Shown here one piece after another: positions 47,379 to 56,094 of a stretch of DNA of 64,000 nt. Location of the stretch: contig NEUU01000007.1 in assembly GCA_002304345.1 (NCBI GenBank), forward strand, positions 62,001 through 126,000. Direction: 5' to 3'. Origin of the DNA: Verrucomicrobia bacterium Tous-C9LFEB. GTDB lineage: Bacteria; Verrucomicrobiota; Verrucomicrobiia; Methylacidiphilales; UBA1321. A program made the position numbers and the translations under genes. The notes under the pieces are model-generated. The model did not search any database. It worked only from the letters and a program-made list of their open reading frames with translations, and was not told the DNA's origin. The first letter of the stretch is position 1; every line of letters begins with the position of its first letter.

Positions 47379-48617
47379 TTACTGAGTCGCGGCGTTGTTG
47401 GACGGCTTGGCTTCCACGCGCACGCGAGCGCCGTCACTGAGCGAGTCCGACGGGTTGATGATCACCCGGTCATTCTCGTTCAGCCCTTGAATCACTTCCA
47501 GCGTCGCTCCGAAATCGCGACCGATCTTGATCGACTTCAATTGAACCGCTCCCTCCGCATCGACCACGGCCAATTGCGCGCCTTGAGCGCGAAACAGGAG
47601 CGCATTCGACGGCACCACCAGCGGCGGATTCTTCAACGCGATTTCAAAATGCACGCGCGCATACCCACCTGGCAGCAAGGTGCCCTGCGCATTGGGCACT
47701 TCCAACTCCACCAGCAAGGTGTGCGAGTCCGGATCGATCGCCCCTGCCGTGCGCACGATCTTACCCGTCACCGCTTCACCCGGCATTGTGGCCATTTCAA
47801 TCTTGGCCGGAACTCCCGCCGTCACCGAACCACTGTGCGCCTCCGGCACGTTCACGTATACCCGCAATGTCTGCGTCTGCGCGAGACGGAACAGTTCCTG
47901 CGTCGACGAACCGCTGCCCGCCGTCACCAGATTTCCCACATCCGTTTTGCGGGCCGTGATCACGCCGTCGAACGGCGCATAGACCTTCTGGAACGATTGC
48001 AATTCCTCCAGCCGTTTCACGTTGGCCTGCATCTCGGCGAGATCCGCCTTCTTCACTTCCAACGCGCTGCTTTTCTCATCCGCTTCCTGCTGGGAAACGG
48101 CCTTGTCTTTCAACAGATTTTTCCAGCGGTCGGCCGTGATCTGCGCCAGCCGCAAATCCGCTTCCGATTGCGTCAGCACAGCGCGAGCCTGATTCAACTG
48201 CTGATCGATTTCCGGCGTATCGATCTCCGCCAGCAACTGACCTTCCTTCACGGGCGCGCCGATGTCCACCAGCCACCGCTTCAGGTAACCGCTCACCCGC
48301 GCGTAAATCGTCGCCTCCATATTGGCCTGCACTTTGCCCGGCAGGGTAAGCGACGCGGCAGTCTCCTTGCGGGTCGGCAGCACCGTCTGCACGCTCGGCA
48401 CGGACAATTCCTGCGTGACGGTTTCCAACTGCGCCTGCGCCGACGCATGGCGATGCAGCACCACTCCGGCCACCACGGCCAGACCCAGCGCGAGCAAGAT
48501 GGGATGATGCCAGCCAAAGCGGGGTTTCTTCTCCGTCACCGGAACGCTCTCATTCGTGGGAACAGGAACCGGCGACGGTGCCGCCTGCCGTGGTGTTGTT
48601 GATTCCGTTGTATTCAT
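47379..48617 (-). CDS. RND efflux periplasmic adaptor (AcrA/MexA type)
   Basis: A 412-residue membrane-fusion protein with one N-terminal helix (HPILLALGLAVVAGVVL). The lipoyl half WLVDIGAPVKEGQLLAEIDTPE and partner VYAPFDGVITARKTDVGNLV flank a coiled coil; barrel and proximal domains follow (VPAKIEMATMPGEAVTGKIV, LPGGYARVHFEI). It follows the pump gene by 16 bases and links pump and outer-membrane duct. Confidence 0.93.
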   Translation of the reverse strand: MNTTESTTPRQAAPSPVPVPTNESVPVTEKKPRFGWHHPILLALGLAVVAGVVLHRHASAQAQLETVTQELSVPSVQTVLPTRKETAASLTLPGKVQANMEATIYARVSGYLKRWLVDIGAPVKEGQLLAEIDTPEIDQQLNQARAVLTQSEADLRLAQITADRWKNLLKDKAVSQQEADEKSSALEVKKADLAEMQANVKRLEELQSFQKVYAPFDGVITARKTDVGNLVTAGSGSSTQELFRLAQTQTLRVYVNVPEAHSGSVTAGVPAKIEMATMPGEAVTGKIVRTAGAIDPDSHTLLVELEVPNAQGTLLPGGYARVHFEIALKNPPLVVPSNALLFRAQGAQLAVVDAEGAVQLKSIKIGRDFGATLEVIQGLNENDRVIINPSDSLSDGARVRVEAKPSNNAATQ

Positions 48618-48633
48618 ATCACATCCTTCCGTT

Positions 48634-51600
48634 TCAATTTAATTCCGCAGTGACCAGTTCTTCACGGGTCCGGCGCGTCGTTTTCTTCGCTTCCGCGCGA
48701 CCCCGGACCAAGCTGTAAACCACTGGCACAAAAAAGAGCGTGGCGACCGTCGCCACCAGCAAACCGCCGATGACCGCGCGGCCCAACGGCGCATTCTGTT
48801 CGCCGCCTTCACCGAGACCCAACGCCATCGGCACCATGCCGATGATCATGGCCAATGCCGTCATGATGACCGGTCGCAACCGGCCCGTTCCGGCGTCCAG
48901 CACCGCCTGCCGCACCGAGATCCCGGTGGCATGCAATTCCTTCGCAAAGGAAACGATCAAAATACTGTTCGCGGTGGCCACACCAATACACATGATCGCG
49001 CCCATCAGCGCCGGAACGCTCATTGTCGTGCCCGTCACAAACAGCATCCAGACAATCCCGGCCAAGGCTCCGGGCAATGCCGTGATGATGATGAACGGTT
49101 CCGTCCACGACTGGAAATTGACCACCATCAGGAGATACACCAACACAATGGCCCCGATGAGTCCGTAGCCGAGGCCGCGGAACGAAGCTTCCATCGTTTG
49201 AATTTGACCGCGTACGGTGAGGTCACTCCCGCGCGGCAATTCCTTTTTCGCTTTTTCGAGAATCCCCTTCACCTCGCGCGAGACCGCACCGAGATCGCGA
49301 TCCTGCACACCGGCATAAATATTGATCGCGGGCGCAATGTTGTAGTGATTGATGACCGCCGGTTCCGCACTGCGCGAAAACGCGGCGAGATTGGACAGCA
49401 ATTGCGGCGCATGGCCCGTATTCACCGGAATGTTTTCCAATGCCTGAAAGGAATCGATCGTGTATTGGGGTGACTGCGTGGCCACGCTGTAGCTGACACC
49501 GTTACTCGGATTCAACCAGAACGTCGGTGCTGTCTGCGAACTGGAAGCAAGCGCGATCAACATGCTGTTGGCCAATTCGCGAGCCGTGATGCCGAGTTGC
49601 TCCGCCTTGGAGCGATCCATCTGCACATTGATCGTCGGTTGATCAAAGACTTGGTGCACGTGCACATCCGCTGCGCCGGGGATGCCCTTCATCTCCTCCG
49701 AAATCTTGTTAGCCAATTCAAAATTTTTCTTCACGTCACGGCCCGTGATCTGCACATCGATCGGCGCGGGCAAACCGAAATTCAAGATCTGACTCACGAT
49801 ATCCGACGGTTGAAAGAAGAACGAAACGCCGGGGAATTCGCGCGGCAACACCTTGCGCAATTGCCGCACATACTCATCCGTCGGTCGATGATGCTCGGAA
49901 AGCGATACGAGAATTTCCGCGTCCGCCGTGCCAATGGAACCGCCGTTGCTGTAGGCCAGATTGATACCACTGGTGGGTAGCCCGATGTTATCGAGAATAC
50001 CGGCCAGTTGTTCCGACGGAATATGCTGGCGGATCACCGCCTCCACCTGATCGCAAATCTTCGCCATCTCCTCAATGCGCGTTCCGGTCTTGGCCCGCAC
50101 ATGCAGGCGGAACTGACCCGCGTCCGCCACGGGGAAGAAGTCCTGACCCAGGAACGGAATCAAGCCGAGACTGCCGATGCAAAAAGCGAGAAAGACGATG
50201 GCAAACAACGCGCGGTGATGCAGCGCACCTTCCAATCCGCGGCGATAGGAAGCGCGCACCCGGTTGAAACGATGTTCGAAGCCAATCTGAAACCGCTTGA
50301 AGAAACCGGCTGACTTCAGCTGTTCGGCAGAGCCATGCGCGTGCTGGTGACGCAACAGATACATCGCCAGGGTCGGCACCAGCGTTCGGGAGATGACATA
50401 CGACGACATGACCGCGAACACCACCGCTTCGGCCAAGGGCACGAACAAATACCGCGCCACGCCGTCGAGCAGGAACATCGGGATGAACACAATGCAGATA
50501 CACAAGGTCGAGACAAAGGCCGGCACCGCGATCTGGTGCGCCCCGTCGAGAATGGCATCGAGCAGCGGCTTGCCCTGTTCGAGATGATTATCGATGTTCT
50601 CGATCGTGACCGTCGCGTCGTCGACGAGAATACCCACCGCCAACGCCAGACCGCCGAGTGTCATGATGTTGATCGTCTGCCCGATGGCACTCAAAATCAT
50701 GATCGAGCTGAGCACCGAGAGTGGAATCGAGACGGCAATGATGACCGTGCTGCGCCAGTCGCCCAAAAAGAGCAGGATCATGATCGCCGTCAAACACGCC
50801 GCGATGATGCCTTCCTTGATCACCCCTTCCACCGCCGCGCGCACAAAGATCGATTGGTCAAAAAGCGCGCGGATATTAATTTCCGGCGGCAGCGTGGCCG
50901 CCACCTTGGGCAGCAGTTTCTTGATGTTGTCGACGATCTCGATGGTCGAGACGTTGCCGCTCTTGATCACGGAAAGCAGCACGGCGCGCATGCCGTCCTG
51001 CCTCACAATATTGGTTTGAGGTGCAAATCCGTCCCGCACATGCGCCACATCGCGGACGTAAATGATACTGCCGTTGACCGCCTTCACCGGCAGGGCGTTG
51101 AGTTCCTCAATCGTCTGCGGCGCGCCATTGAGCGCAATATTATACTCCAGCCCACCGATTTTCGCCGTGCCGGAGGGCAGCACGAGACTTTGTGCGCTGA
51201 TGGCGTTCACCACGTCCACCGGGCTCAGCCCGCGCGCCTGCAAATCGGGCAAGCTCAGATCGACCGTCACCTGCCGCACCTTGCCACCGTACGGAAAGGG
51301 AATCGCCACGCCCGGCGCACTGACCAACTGCGGACGCACGAAGTTGAGCCCTTGGTCATTAAGCTGCTGCTCGGAGAGTGTTTTGCTGCTCAGGCTCAGC
51401 TGCACGATCGGCACGCTGGAGGCATTGTAAACAATGACCAGCGGTGGCTGAATGCCCGGCGGCAACATGCGCAGTCCCGTTTGCGACACTGCGGTGATCT
51501 GTGCCACCGCCATGTCGACATTGACGGACGGATTGAAGAAAATCTTGATGACCGCCACCCCGTTGAGTGATTGCGACTCGATGTGCTCGATGTCATTCAC

Positions 51601-51822
51601 TGTCGTGGTGAGACCGCGCTCCACCACCGAAACGATGCGCCCCTCCATCTCCTTGGGGGAAAGGCCCGTGTAGGCCCAGACCACACTAACCACGGGAATA
51701 TCGATATTGGGAAAGATGTCGGTCGAGGTCCGCAAGATGACAATCGGACTCAGGATAAGAATAAGCAGAGCCCCCACCAGAAAGGTGTAAGGACGTTCCA
51801 GAGCCAATTTGACGATCCACAT
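48634..51822 (-). CDS. RND multidrug efflux pump, inner-membrane subunit (HAE1 type)
   Basis: A 1062-residue, twelve-helix proton antiporter of the AcrB/MdtB kind. The proton-relay aspartates Asp401 and Asp402 are in GILVDDATVTIENI; periplasmic porter domains lie after helix 1 and helix 7. The N-terminus MWIVKLALERPYTFLVGALLI is typical, as is the ending motif GLLVATVATLFFVPVVYSLV. The substrate is unknown. It heads an operon with adaptor and outer-membrane protein, divergent from a LysR gene. Confidence 0.95.
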   Translation of the reverse strand: MWIVKLALERPYTFLVGALLILILSPIVILRTSTDIFPNIDIPVVSVVWAYTGLSPKEMEGRIVSVVERGLTTTVNDIEHIESQSLNGVAVIKIFFNPSVNVDMAVAQITAVSQTGLRMLPPGIQPPLVIVYNASSVPIVQLSLSSKTLSEQQLNDQGLNFVRPQLVSAPGVAIPFPYGGKVRQVTVDLSLPDLQARGLSPVDVVNAISAQSLVLPSGTAKIGGLEYNIALNGAPQTIEELNALPVKAVNGSIIYVRDVAHVRDGFAPQTNIVRQDGMRAVLLSVIKSGNVSTIEIVDNIKKLLPKVAATLPPEINIRALFDQSIFVRAAVEGVIKEGIIAACLTAIMILLFLGDWRSTVIIAVSIPLSVLSSIMILSAIGQTINIMTLGGLALAVGILVDDATVTIENIDNHLEQGKPLLDAILDGAHQIAVPAFVSTLCICIVFIPMFLLDGVARYLFVPLAEAVVFAVMSSYVISRTLVPTLAMYLLRHQHAHGSAEQLKSAGFFKRFQIGFEHRFNRVRASYRRGLEGALHHRALFAIVFLAFCIGSLGLIPFLGQDFFPVADAGQFRLHVRAKTGTRIEEMAKICDQVEAVIRQHIPSEQLAGILDNIGLPTSGINLAYSNGGSIGTADAEILVSLSEHHRPTDEYVRQLRKVLPREFPGVSFFFQPSDIVSQILNFGLPAPIDVQITGRDVKKNFELANKISEEMKGIPGAADVHVHQVFDQPTINVQMDRSKAEQLGITARELANSMLIALASSSQTAPTFWLNPSNGVSYSVATQSPQYTIDSFQALENIPVNTGHAPQLLSNLAAFSRSAEPAVINHYNIAPAINIYAGVQDRDLGAVSREVKGILEKAKKELPRGSDLTVRGQIQTMEASFRGLGYGLIGAIVLVYLLMVVNFQSWTEPFIIITALPGALAGIVWMLFVTGTTMSVPALMGAIMCIGVATANSILIVSFAKELHATGISVRQAVLDAGTGRLRPVIMTALAMIIGMVPMALGLGEGGEQNAPLGRAVIGGLLVATVATLFFVPVVYSLVRGRAEAKKTTRRTREELVTAELN

Positions 51823-51831
51823 AAAGAGAAT

Positions 51832-51859
51832 AACATACTGGTGGGTAGCAGTACGTCAA
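51832..51859 (-). promoter_or_regulatory. Promoter of the RND efflux operon
   Basis: On the minus strand, TTGACG (51859-51854) and TATGTT (51837-51832) are 16 bases apart. The -10 ends nine bases before the pump's ATG at 51822, and no ribosome-binding site is present, so transcription would begin at or next to the start codon. Confidence 0.55.
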
Positions 51860-51975
51860 ATATACCTTAGATAACTAATCCATATCTTTTTTATATATGT
51901 TAATTTCATGTCATTTACTATCGTTTAGGTCACTAGAAACACTAAAATACCATAAAGCATACTCTGTTCGTTAAC

Positions 51976-52005
51976 TTGACTATAAGAAAAGATGATTCAT
52001 ATATA
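51976..52005 (+). promoter_or_regulatory. Promoter of the divergent lysR gene
   Basis: TTGACT (51976-51981) with ATATAT or TATATA at 51999-52005, spacer 17-18. The -10 ends only five to six bases before the ATG at 52011, again with no ribosome-binding site, consistent with a leaderless mRNA. Confidence 0.45.
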
Positions 52006-52010
52006 GCTCT

Positions 52011-52910
52011 ATGGAATTGCGCCATTTAGAATATTTCATTGCTGTCGCGGAAGAGAAAAGCTTCAGCCAGGCGGCTCGCCGCCTGCGCATGGCCCAACCA
52101 CCCCTCAGCATGCAAATCAAGTCACTGGAGGAGGAATTGGGCGTCCAACTCTTCGACCGGCTGAGTCGCGGCGTCGCCCTGACGGCAGTGGGAAAGATTT
52201 TTCTCCGCGATGCGCGCTGCATTCTCAAGCGCACCGCCGCGGCCAAAGATAACTTGAAGATGGCCGCCGCCGGGGTGGTCGGTCGCCTCTCGCTCGGCAT
52301 TGTCCCAACGATCATCAGCGAGCATCTCGCCAATTTCCTCCGGGAATTCCGCCATCGCCATCCCCATGTGGAACTCGACATTCATGAGATGTCTTCAGGC
52401 GATCAGATCCACGCGCTTTTTGAGGACCAGATCGACCTCGGCTTCATGCGCTCGCCCGCCAACGAACCCGAGTTGGAGCACGAGTTCATCTCCGAGGAAA
52501 AGATGATTCTCGCCGTCCCATCGAATCATCCCCTCGCCCGGCTCAAGCGGGTGGACTGGAAATTACTCGATGGCCAACCGCTGGTGCTCCTCGACCTGCC
52601 CAACGCCGTCAGCTTCAATCACCAGTTCCTCTCTTGCTGCCAGGAAGCAGGTGTGACCCCCGTGATTACCCAGTATTGCCACAGCATCCATATGAATATG
52701 TGGTTGGTCTCCGTCGGATTCGGCATCGCTCCCGCAACCAATTCCCTGCGCCTCATCACCCGACCGAATCTTTCCTTCTGCGATCTCCCCGCGAACGCTC
52801 CCCGCCTGCGCACCGCAATGGCCTGGAAACGGACGAATGCCGCACCCGCACTCCAAAACATGATCCAGATTGTCCGACAAGTGATGGGCCAGACCGCCAC
52901 TACGACTTGA
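52011..52910 (+). CDS. LysR-family transcriptional regulator of the RND operon
   Basis: A 299-residue LysR-type regulator. The helix-turn-helix comprises MELRHLEYFIAVAEEKSFSQ, AARRLRMAQPPLSMQIKSLE and LGVQLFDRLSRGV, followed by the effector domain (GRLSLGIVPTIISEH, IDLGFMRSPANEPELE). It is related to the LysR at 13555. Divergent placement, 188 bases from the pump gene, makes the efflux operon its likely target, with a pump substrate as likely inducer (inference). Confidence 0.9.
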   Translation: MELRHLEYFIAVAEEKSFSQAARRLRMAQPPLSMQIKSLEEELGVQLFDRLSRGVALTAVGKIFLRDARCILKRTAAAKDNLKMAAAGVVGRLSLGIVPTIISEHLANFLREFRHRHPHVELDIHEMSSGDQIHALFEDQIDLGFMRSPANEPELEHEFISEEKMILAVPSNHPLARLKRVDWKLLDGQPLVLLDLPNAVSFNHQFLSCCQEAGVTPVITQYCHSIHMNMWLVSVGFGIAPATNSLRLITRPNLSFCDLPANAPRLRTAMAWKRTNAAPALQNMIQIVRQVMGQTATTT

Positions 52911-53081
52911 ATTGGCATTGCAAAAAACACCCCTCCCAATCGTAAAATCGACCGCTGCCTAACCCGTTGCCATTGATTAGTTTGAAATTTAATCTCATTA
53001 GGATCACTTATGAGAAATCAAACTCAGACAAGACATTCTTCTAAAATGTTGCCAAACAGCGACTTATAAAATGCAATCCAT

Positions 53082-53109
53082 TTGACTTTCCTGCCGATAA
53101 GTATATCCT
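53082..53109 (+). promoter_or_regulatory. Promoter of korAB
   Basis: TTGACT (53082-53087) and TATCCT (53104-53109), spacer 16. The start codon at 53124 is 14 bases beyond the -10, leaving a leader of under ten bases and no ribosome-binding site. The in-frame TTG at 53082 is part of the -35 box and not a start codon. Confidence 0.55.
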
Positions 53110-53123
53110 ACACCTTACCATCT

Positions 53124-54977
53124 ATGAATAACGCTCCAGTTGGTGCACCAACTACTCCTTCGTCGTCTTTACCGGTCGTTTCAGATGATCGCGCCGAGAA
53201 ACGCCAGCAGCTCATCAACGACGCCGTTATCCGTCTCGCGGGCAATTCTCAGGACGGTATTCAGGCCATTGGCGGATTCCTCGCCCGTCTCGCCGGTCGT
53301 AGCGCTCAGGAGGTCATGACCTATATGACCATCCCGTCCACCATCTCGGGCGGGCCCTCCATCTTCCAAGTCCGCATCGGCTCGGGCGAAGTGCTCTCCG
53401 CTGGTGACGAAGCCGACTTCCTCGTGGCTTTCTATCAGCACAGCTATAAAGATCACATCAGCTTCCTGAAAAAGGGCGGCATCGTCCTTTACGATTCCGA
53501 CCACGTGCAGCCCGATCTCGCCGACAAAAACTATATCTACGTCGGTGTGCCGATGACCGGCCTCACGGTCGAAGCCCTCGGCGGCACCGCCAAGGACAAG
53601 GGCAAGAATATCTTCGTGCTCGGCCTGCTCGCCAAGATTTTTGACCTTGATGTTACCAAGCTGGAAAAGCTCATGACGGAGCGTTTCGGCAAGAAGGATA
53701 CCAGTGTGCTGAATAATGCGCTCATGGCCTTCCACGCCGGATACGCCTTCCCGGTCGGCAATATCATCGATCTCTACAAATTCGAAAGCGCCGAAGCCCG
53801 GCCTGGAGCGCGCGCGCAAGTCACCATGGATGGCAATCAGGCCATCGCCTACGGCTTGCTCGCCGGGGGTGTCCGCTACGGCGCGGCCTACCCGATCACA
53901 CCGTGGACGACGATCATGGAGACGCTCCGCAGTGAACTCCCCAAGTACGGTGGACTCTTCGTACAGTGCGAAGACGAACTCGCCTCGGTCTCGATGGCGC
54001 TCGGCTTCGCCTTCGCTGGACACACGGCCATCACGGGCAGTTCCGGTCCCGGCATCTCGCTGAAGACCGAAGCCATCGGCTGGGCTTCCATGGCGGAAAT
54101 GCCGCTGATCGTTGTGAACATTCAGCGCGGCGGTCCCAGCACCGGTTTGCCGACCAACGTCGAACAGAGCGACTTGAACCAGGCCATCTTCGGTGGTCAC
54201 GGCGATAGCCCCCGCGTGGTGCTTGCCCCGCAATCGGTGGAAGACTGTTTCTACATCGCCATCGAGGCGGCCCGCATCGCCCGCAAATACAGCACGCCGG
54301 TCTTCATCCTCAGTGACGCTTCACTGGCTACCCGCATTGAAGCCTTCGAAGAGCCGAACCTGAAGGAATTGATGATCAATCCAAAAATTGATCTCTCCCC
54401 GCGCGAACCCAACTTCAAGCCCTACCCACTCGAAAAGATCACGCAGCATGCGCCTCCCGGATCGAAAATCCCCGAGGGTCAGTACCCGCTCATCACCGGA
54501 TTGGAGCACGACGAACTCGGTCACCCCACGGGCAGCCCGAAGCTTCACCTCGCAATGACCGCGAAACGCCGCAACAAGCTGCGTGTTCTGGCCGAGGAAA
54601 TCCCCGTACCGGAAGTCTACGGCCCGAGCGAAGGCAATATCCTCCTCGTGGGCTGGGGTTCCACTTACGGCCCGATCCGCGAAGCGGTCGACAAATCCCG
54701 CGCCACGGGCGACAGTGTTTCCTCGATTCACTTGCGCCACATTCATCCCCTGCCAAACGGCTTGGAGAAAGTCTTCGAAGGCTTCAACCATGTGCTCGTC
54801 GTGGAAATGAACGATGAAGGCGTCTATGGCTACGGCCAGCTCGCCAGCATCCTCCGCGCCCGCTACTGCAACCCGAAGATCCAGAGCGTCACTAAGACCG
54901 ACGGCTTGAACTACAAGGTGCGCGAGATTCTCGACCGCACCAAGGCCAGCCTCGAAACCGCCCTGATCAAACGCTAA
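53124..54977 (+). CDS. korA: 2-oxoacid:ferredoxin oxidoreductase, fused gamma-alpha subunit (KorA)
   Basis: A 617-residue subunit in which the gamma domain (about 25-215, with IGGFLARLAGRSAQEVMTY) is fused to the alpha domain (from about 235, with AAYPITPWTTIMETL, ITGSSGPGISLKTEAIGWA and QRGGPSTGLPTNVEQSDL). This fused form pairs with a short beta subunit, as in the oxygen-tolerant KorAB of mycobacteria. With KorB it would decarboxylate 2-oxoglutarate (or pyruvate) to the acyl-CoA and reduce ferredoxin; the sequence does not settle which acid. The ATG at 53124 is preferred on promoter and family grounds. KorB follows with 15 bases between. Confidence 0.93.
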   Translation: MNNAPVGAPTTPSSSLPVVSDDRAEKRQQLINDAVIRLAGNSQDGIQAIGGFLARLAGRSAQEVMTYMTIPSTISGGPSIFQVRIGSGEVLSAGDEADFLVAFYQHSYKDHISFLKKGGIVLYDSDHVQPDLADKNYIYVGVPMTGLTVEALGGTAKDKGKNIFVLGLLAKIFDLDVTKLEKLMTERFGKKDTSVLNNALMAFHAGYAFPVGNIIDLYKFESAEARPGARAQVTMDGNQAIAYGLLAGGVRYGAAYPITPWTTIMETLRSELPKYGGLFVQCEDELASVSMALGFAFAGHTAITGSSGPGISLKTEAIGWASMAEMPLIVVNIQRGGPSTGLPTNVEQSDLNQAIFGGHGDSPRVVLAPQSVEDCFYIAIEAARIARKYSTPVFILSDASLATRIEAFEEPNLKELMINPKIDLSPREPNFKPYPLEKITQHAPPGSKIPEGQYPLITGLEHDELGHPTGSPKLHLAMTAKRRNKLRVLAEEIPVPEVYGPSEGNILLVGWGSTYGPIREAVDKSRATGDSVSSIHLRHIHPLPNGLEKVFEGFNHVLVVEMNDEGVYGYGQLASILRARYCNPKIQSVTKTDGLNYKVREILDRTKASLETALIKR

Positions 54978-54992
54978 TTGGAGAATACGATC

Positions 54993-55943
54993 ATGTCCGC
55001 TGAAACGACCATCCCCGCCTCCTCCCAAACGCCCGCGCAACCCGACAAGCTGACGAAGAAAGCCCTCACCGCCGATCACCCCACGTGGTGCCCCGGTTGC
55101 GGCGACTTCGCCGTGCTCTCCAGCTTCTACAAGGTGCTCGAGAAGAAAAATCTCCCGCACGAGAATATCGTCACGCTCGCGGGCATCGGCTGCTCGTCGC
55201 GTTTCCCCTACTTCGTCAACGGCCACGGCGCCCACTTCATCCACGGCCGCGCGGTGCCGTTCTCGTCCGGTGTCAGCCTCTCGCGTCCCGACCTGCACGT
55301 CTTCGTGTTCGGCGGCGACGGCGACGGCTACTCGATCGGTGGTAATCACCTCGATCACGGCGCGCGCAAGAACATCAAGCTCATGTACGTCATCATGGAC
55401 AACTTCGTCTATGGCCTGACGAAGAAGCAGACTTCGCCCACGTCTCCCATCGGTTACAAGTCCAAGACCGACCCGACCGGCGCGATCGATCGTCCCGTCA
55501 ACCCGATCAAGAAATTGATCTCCAATGGCGCGACCTTCATCGCCCGCACGCACGCGACCAATCCCGCGCACATGATCCAGATGATGGAACGCGGCATGGA
55601 GCACAACGGCTTTGCCGTGATCGAGTGCCTCTCGGAGTGCGTTGAATTCTACCCCGGTGCGTTTGACGCTGCCAATCCCCGCAAGGGCGGCGCGTTCAAC
55701 CTCATCGACGAAAAGAAATGGGACGGCACCGCTGAAGACGAAGCCCGTCACGACGTCACCGACGAAGTGGCCGCCTTCAAGCTCGCCAACGAACCGTTCC
55801 CCGGTCTCTTCGGCGTCTTCTTCGACGTGGATCGCCCCACGAAGAATCAACTCGAGAAAAAGTGGATCGATTCCAGCCGCGAAAAACTCGCCGGCAAGAG
55901 CGATCTCGACATTCTCCAGTCGACCTTCGACCGCATGAAGTAA
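54993..55943 (+). CDS. korB: 2-oxoacid:ferredoxin oxidoreductase, beta subunit (KorB)
   Basis: A 316-residue thiamine-diphosphate-binding subunit. The [4Fe-4S] cysteines are Cys33 and Cys36 in WCPGCGD with Cys67 in GIGCSSRF and a later Cys in IECLSECVEFYPG. The TPP/Mg motif is GGDGDGYSIGGNH at about 107-119 with Asn137 in DNFVYGLTKKQTSPTS. GGAG lies nine bases before the ATG at 54993, so I reject the TTG at 54978. No separate ferredoxin-like delta subunit is present, as expected for the two-subunit form. Confidence 0.94.
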   Translation: MSAETTIPASSQTPAQPDKLTKKALTADHPTWCPGCGDFAVLSSFYKVLEKKNLPHENIVTLAGIGCSSRFPYFVNGHGAHFIHGRAVPFSSGVSLSRPDLHVFVFGGDGDGYSIGGNHLDHGARKNIKLMYVIMDNFVYGLTKKQTSPTSPIGYKSKTDPTGAIDRPVNPIKKLISNGATFIARTHATNPAHMIQMMERGMEHNGFAVIECLSECVEFYPGAFDAANPRKGGAFNLIDEKKWDGTAEDEARHDVTDEVAAFKLANEPFPGLFGVFFDVDRPTKNQLEKKWIDSSREKLAGKSDLDILQSTFDRMK

Positions 55944-55966
55944 AAGCTCTCGTAGAGAGCTTTTAC
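55942..55966 (+). terminator. Intrinsic terminator of korAB
   Basis: AAAAGCTCTC-GTA-GAGAGCTTTT, a perfect 10-base stem with a three-base loop ending in TTTT. It begins inside the korB stop codon. Confidence 0.85.
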
Positions 55967-55967
55967 T

Positions 55968-56087
55968 AGTACTAGGTACGAAGTTCTAGGTTCTAAGTAT
56001 CCGTAGCCAATCTCAAATTTTCAATTTGAAATTTGAGATCTCGGCCTTCCCCTACTTCGTACTTAGAACTTAGTACCTAGAACTTCC
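55968..56087. repeat. Inverted TAGTACCTAGAACTT-type repeats around a hairpin
   Basis: The left part (to about 56000) reads as reversed copies of words such as CCTAGAACTT and ACTTAGAAC found in the right part (56058-56087). The hairpin TCTCAAATTT / AAATTTGAGA (56011-56020 and 56029-56038) lies between. AGTACCTAGAACTT at 56072-56085 is repeated exactly at 60465-60478. Confidence 0.6.
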
Positions 56088-56094
56088 CCGCATT

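Noticed and set aside
54321..55850. 509-codon open frame on the minus strand
   Set aside because: Lies opposite korAB, whose motifs (GGDGDG, CPGCG) are certain. Long antisense frames are expected in GC-rich genes with biased third positions, and the translation has no recognisable domain.
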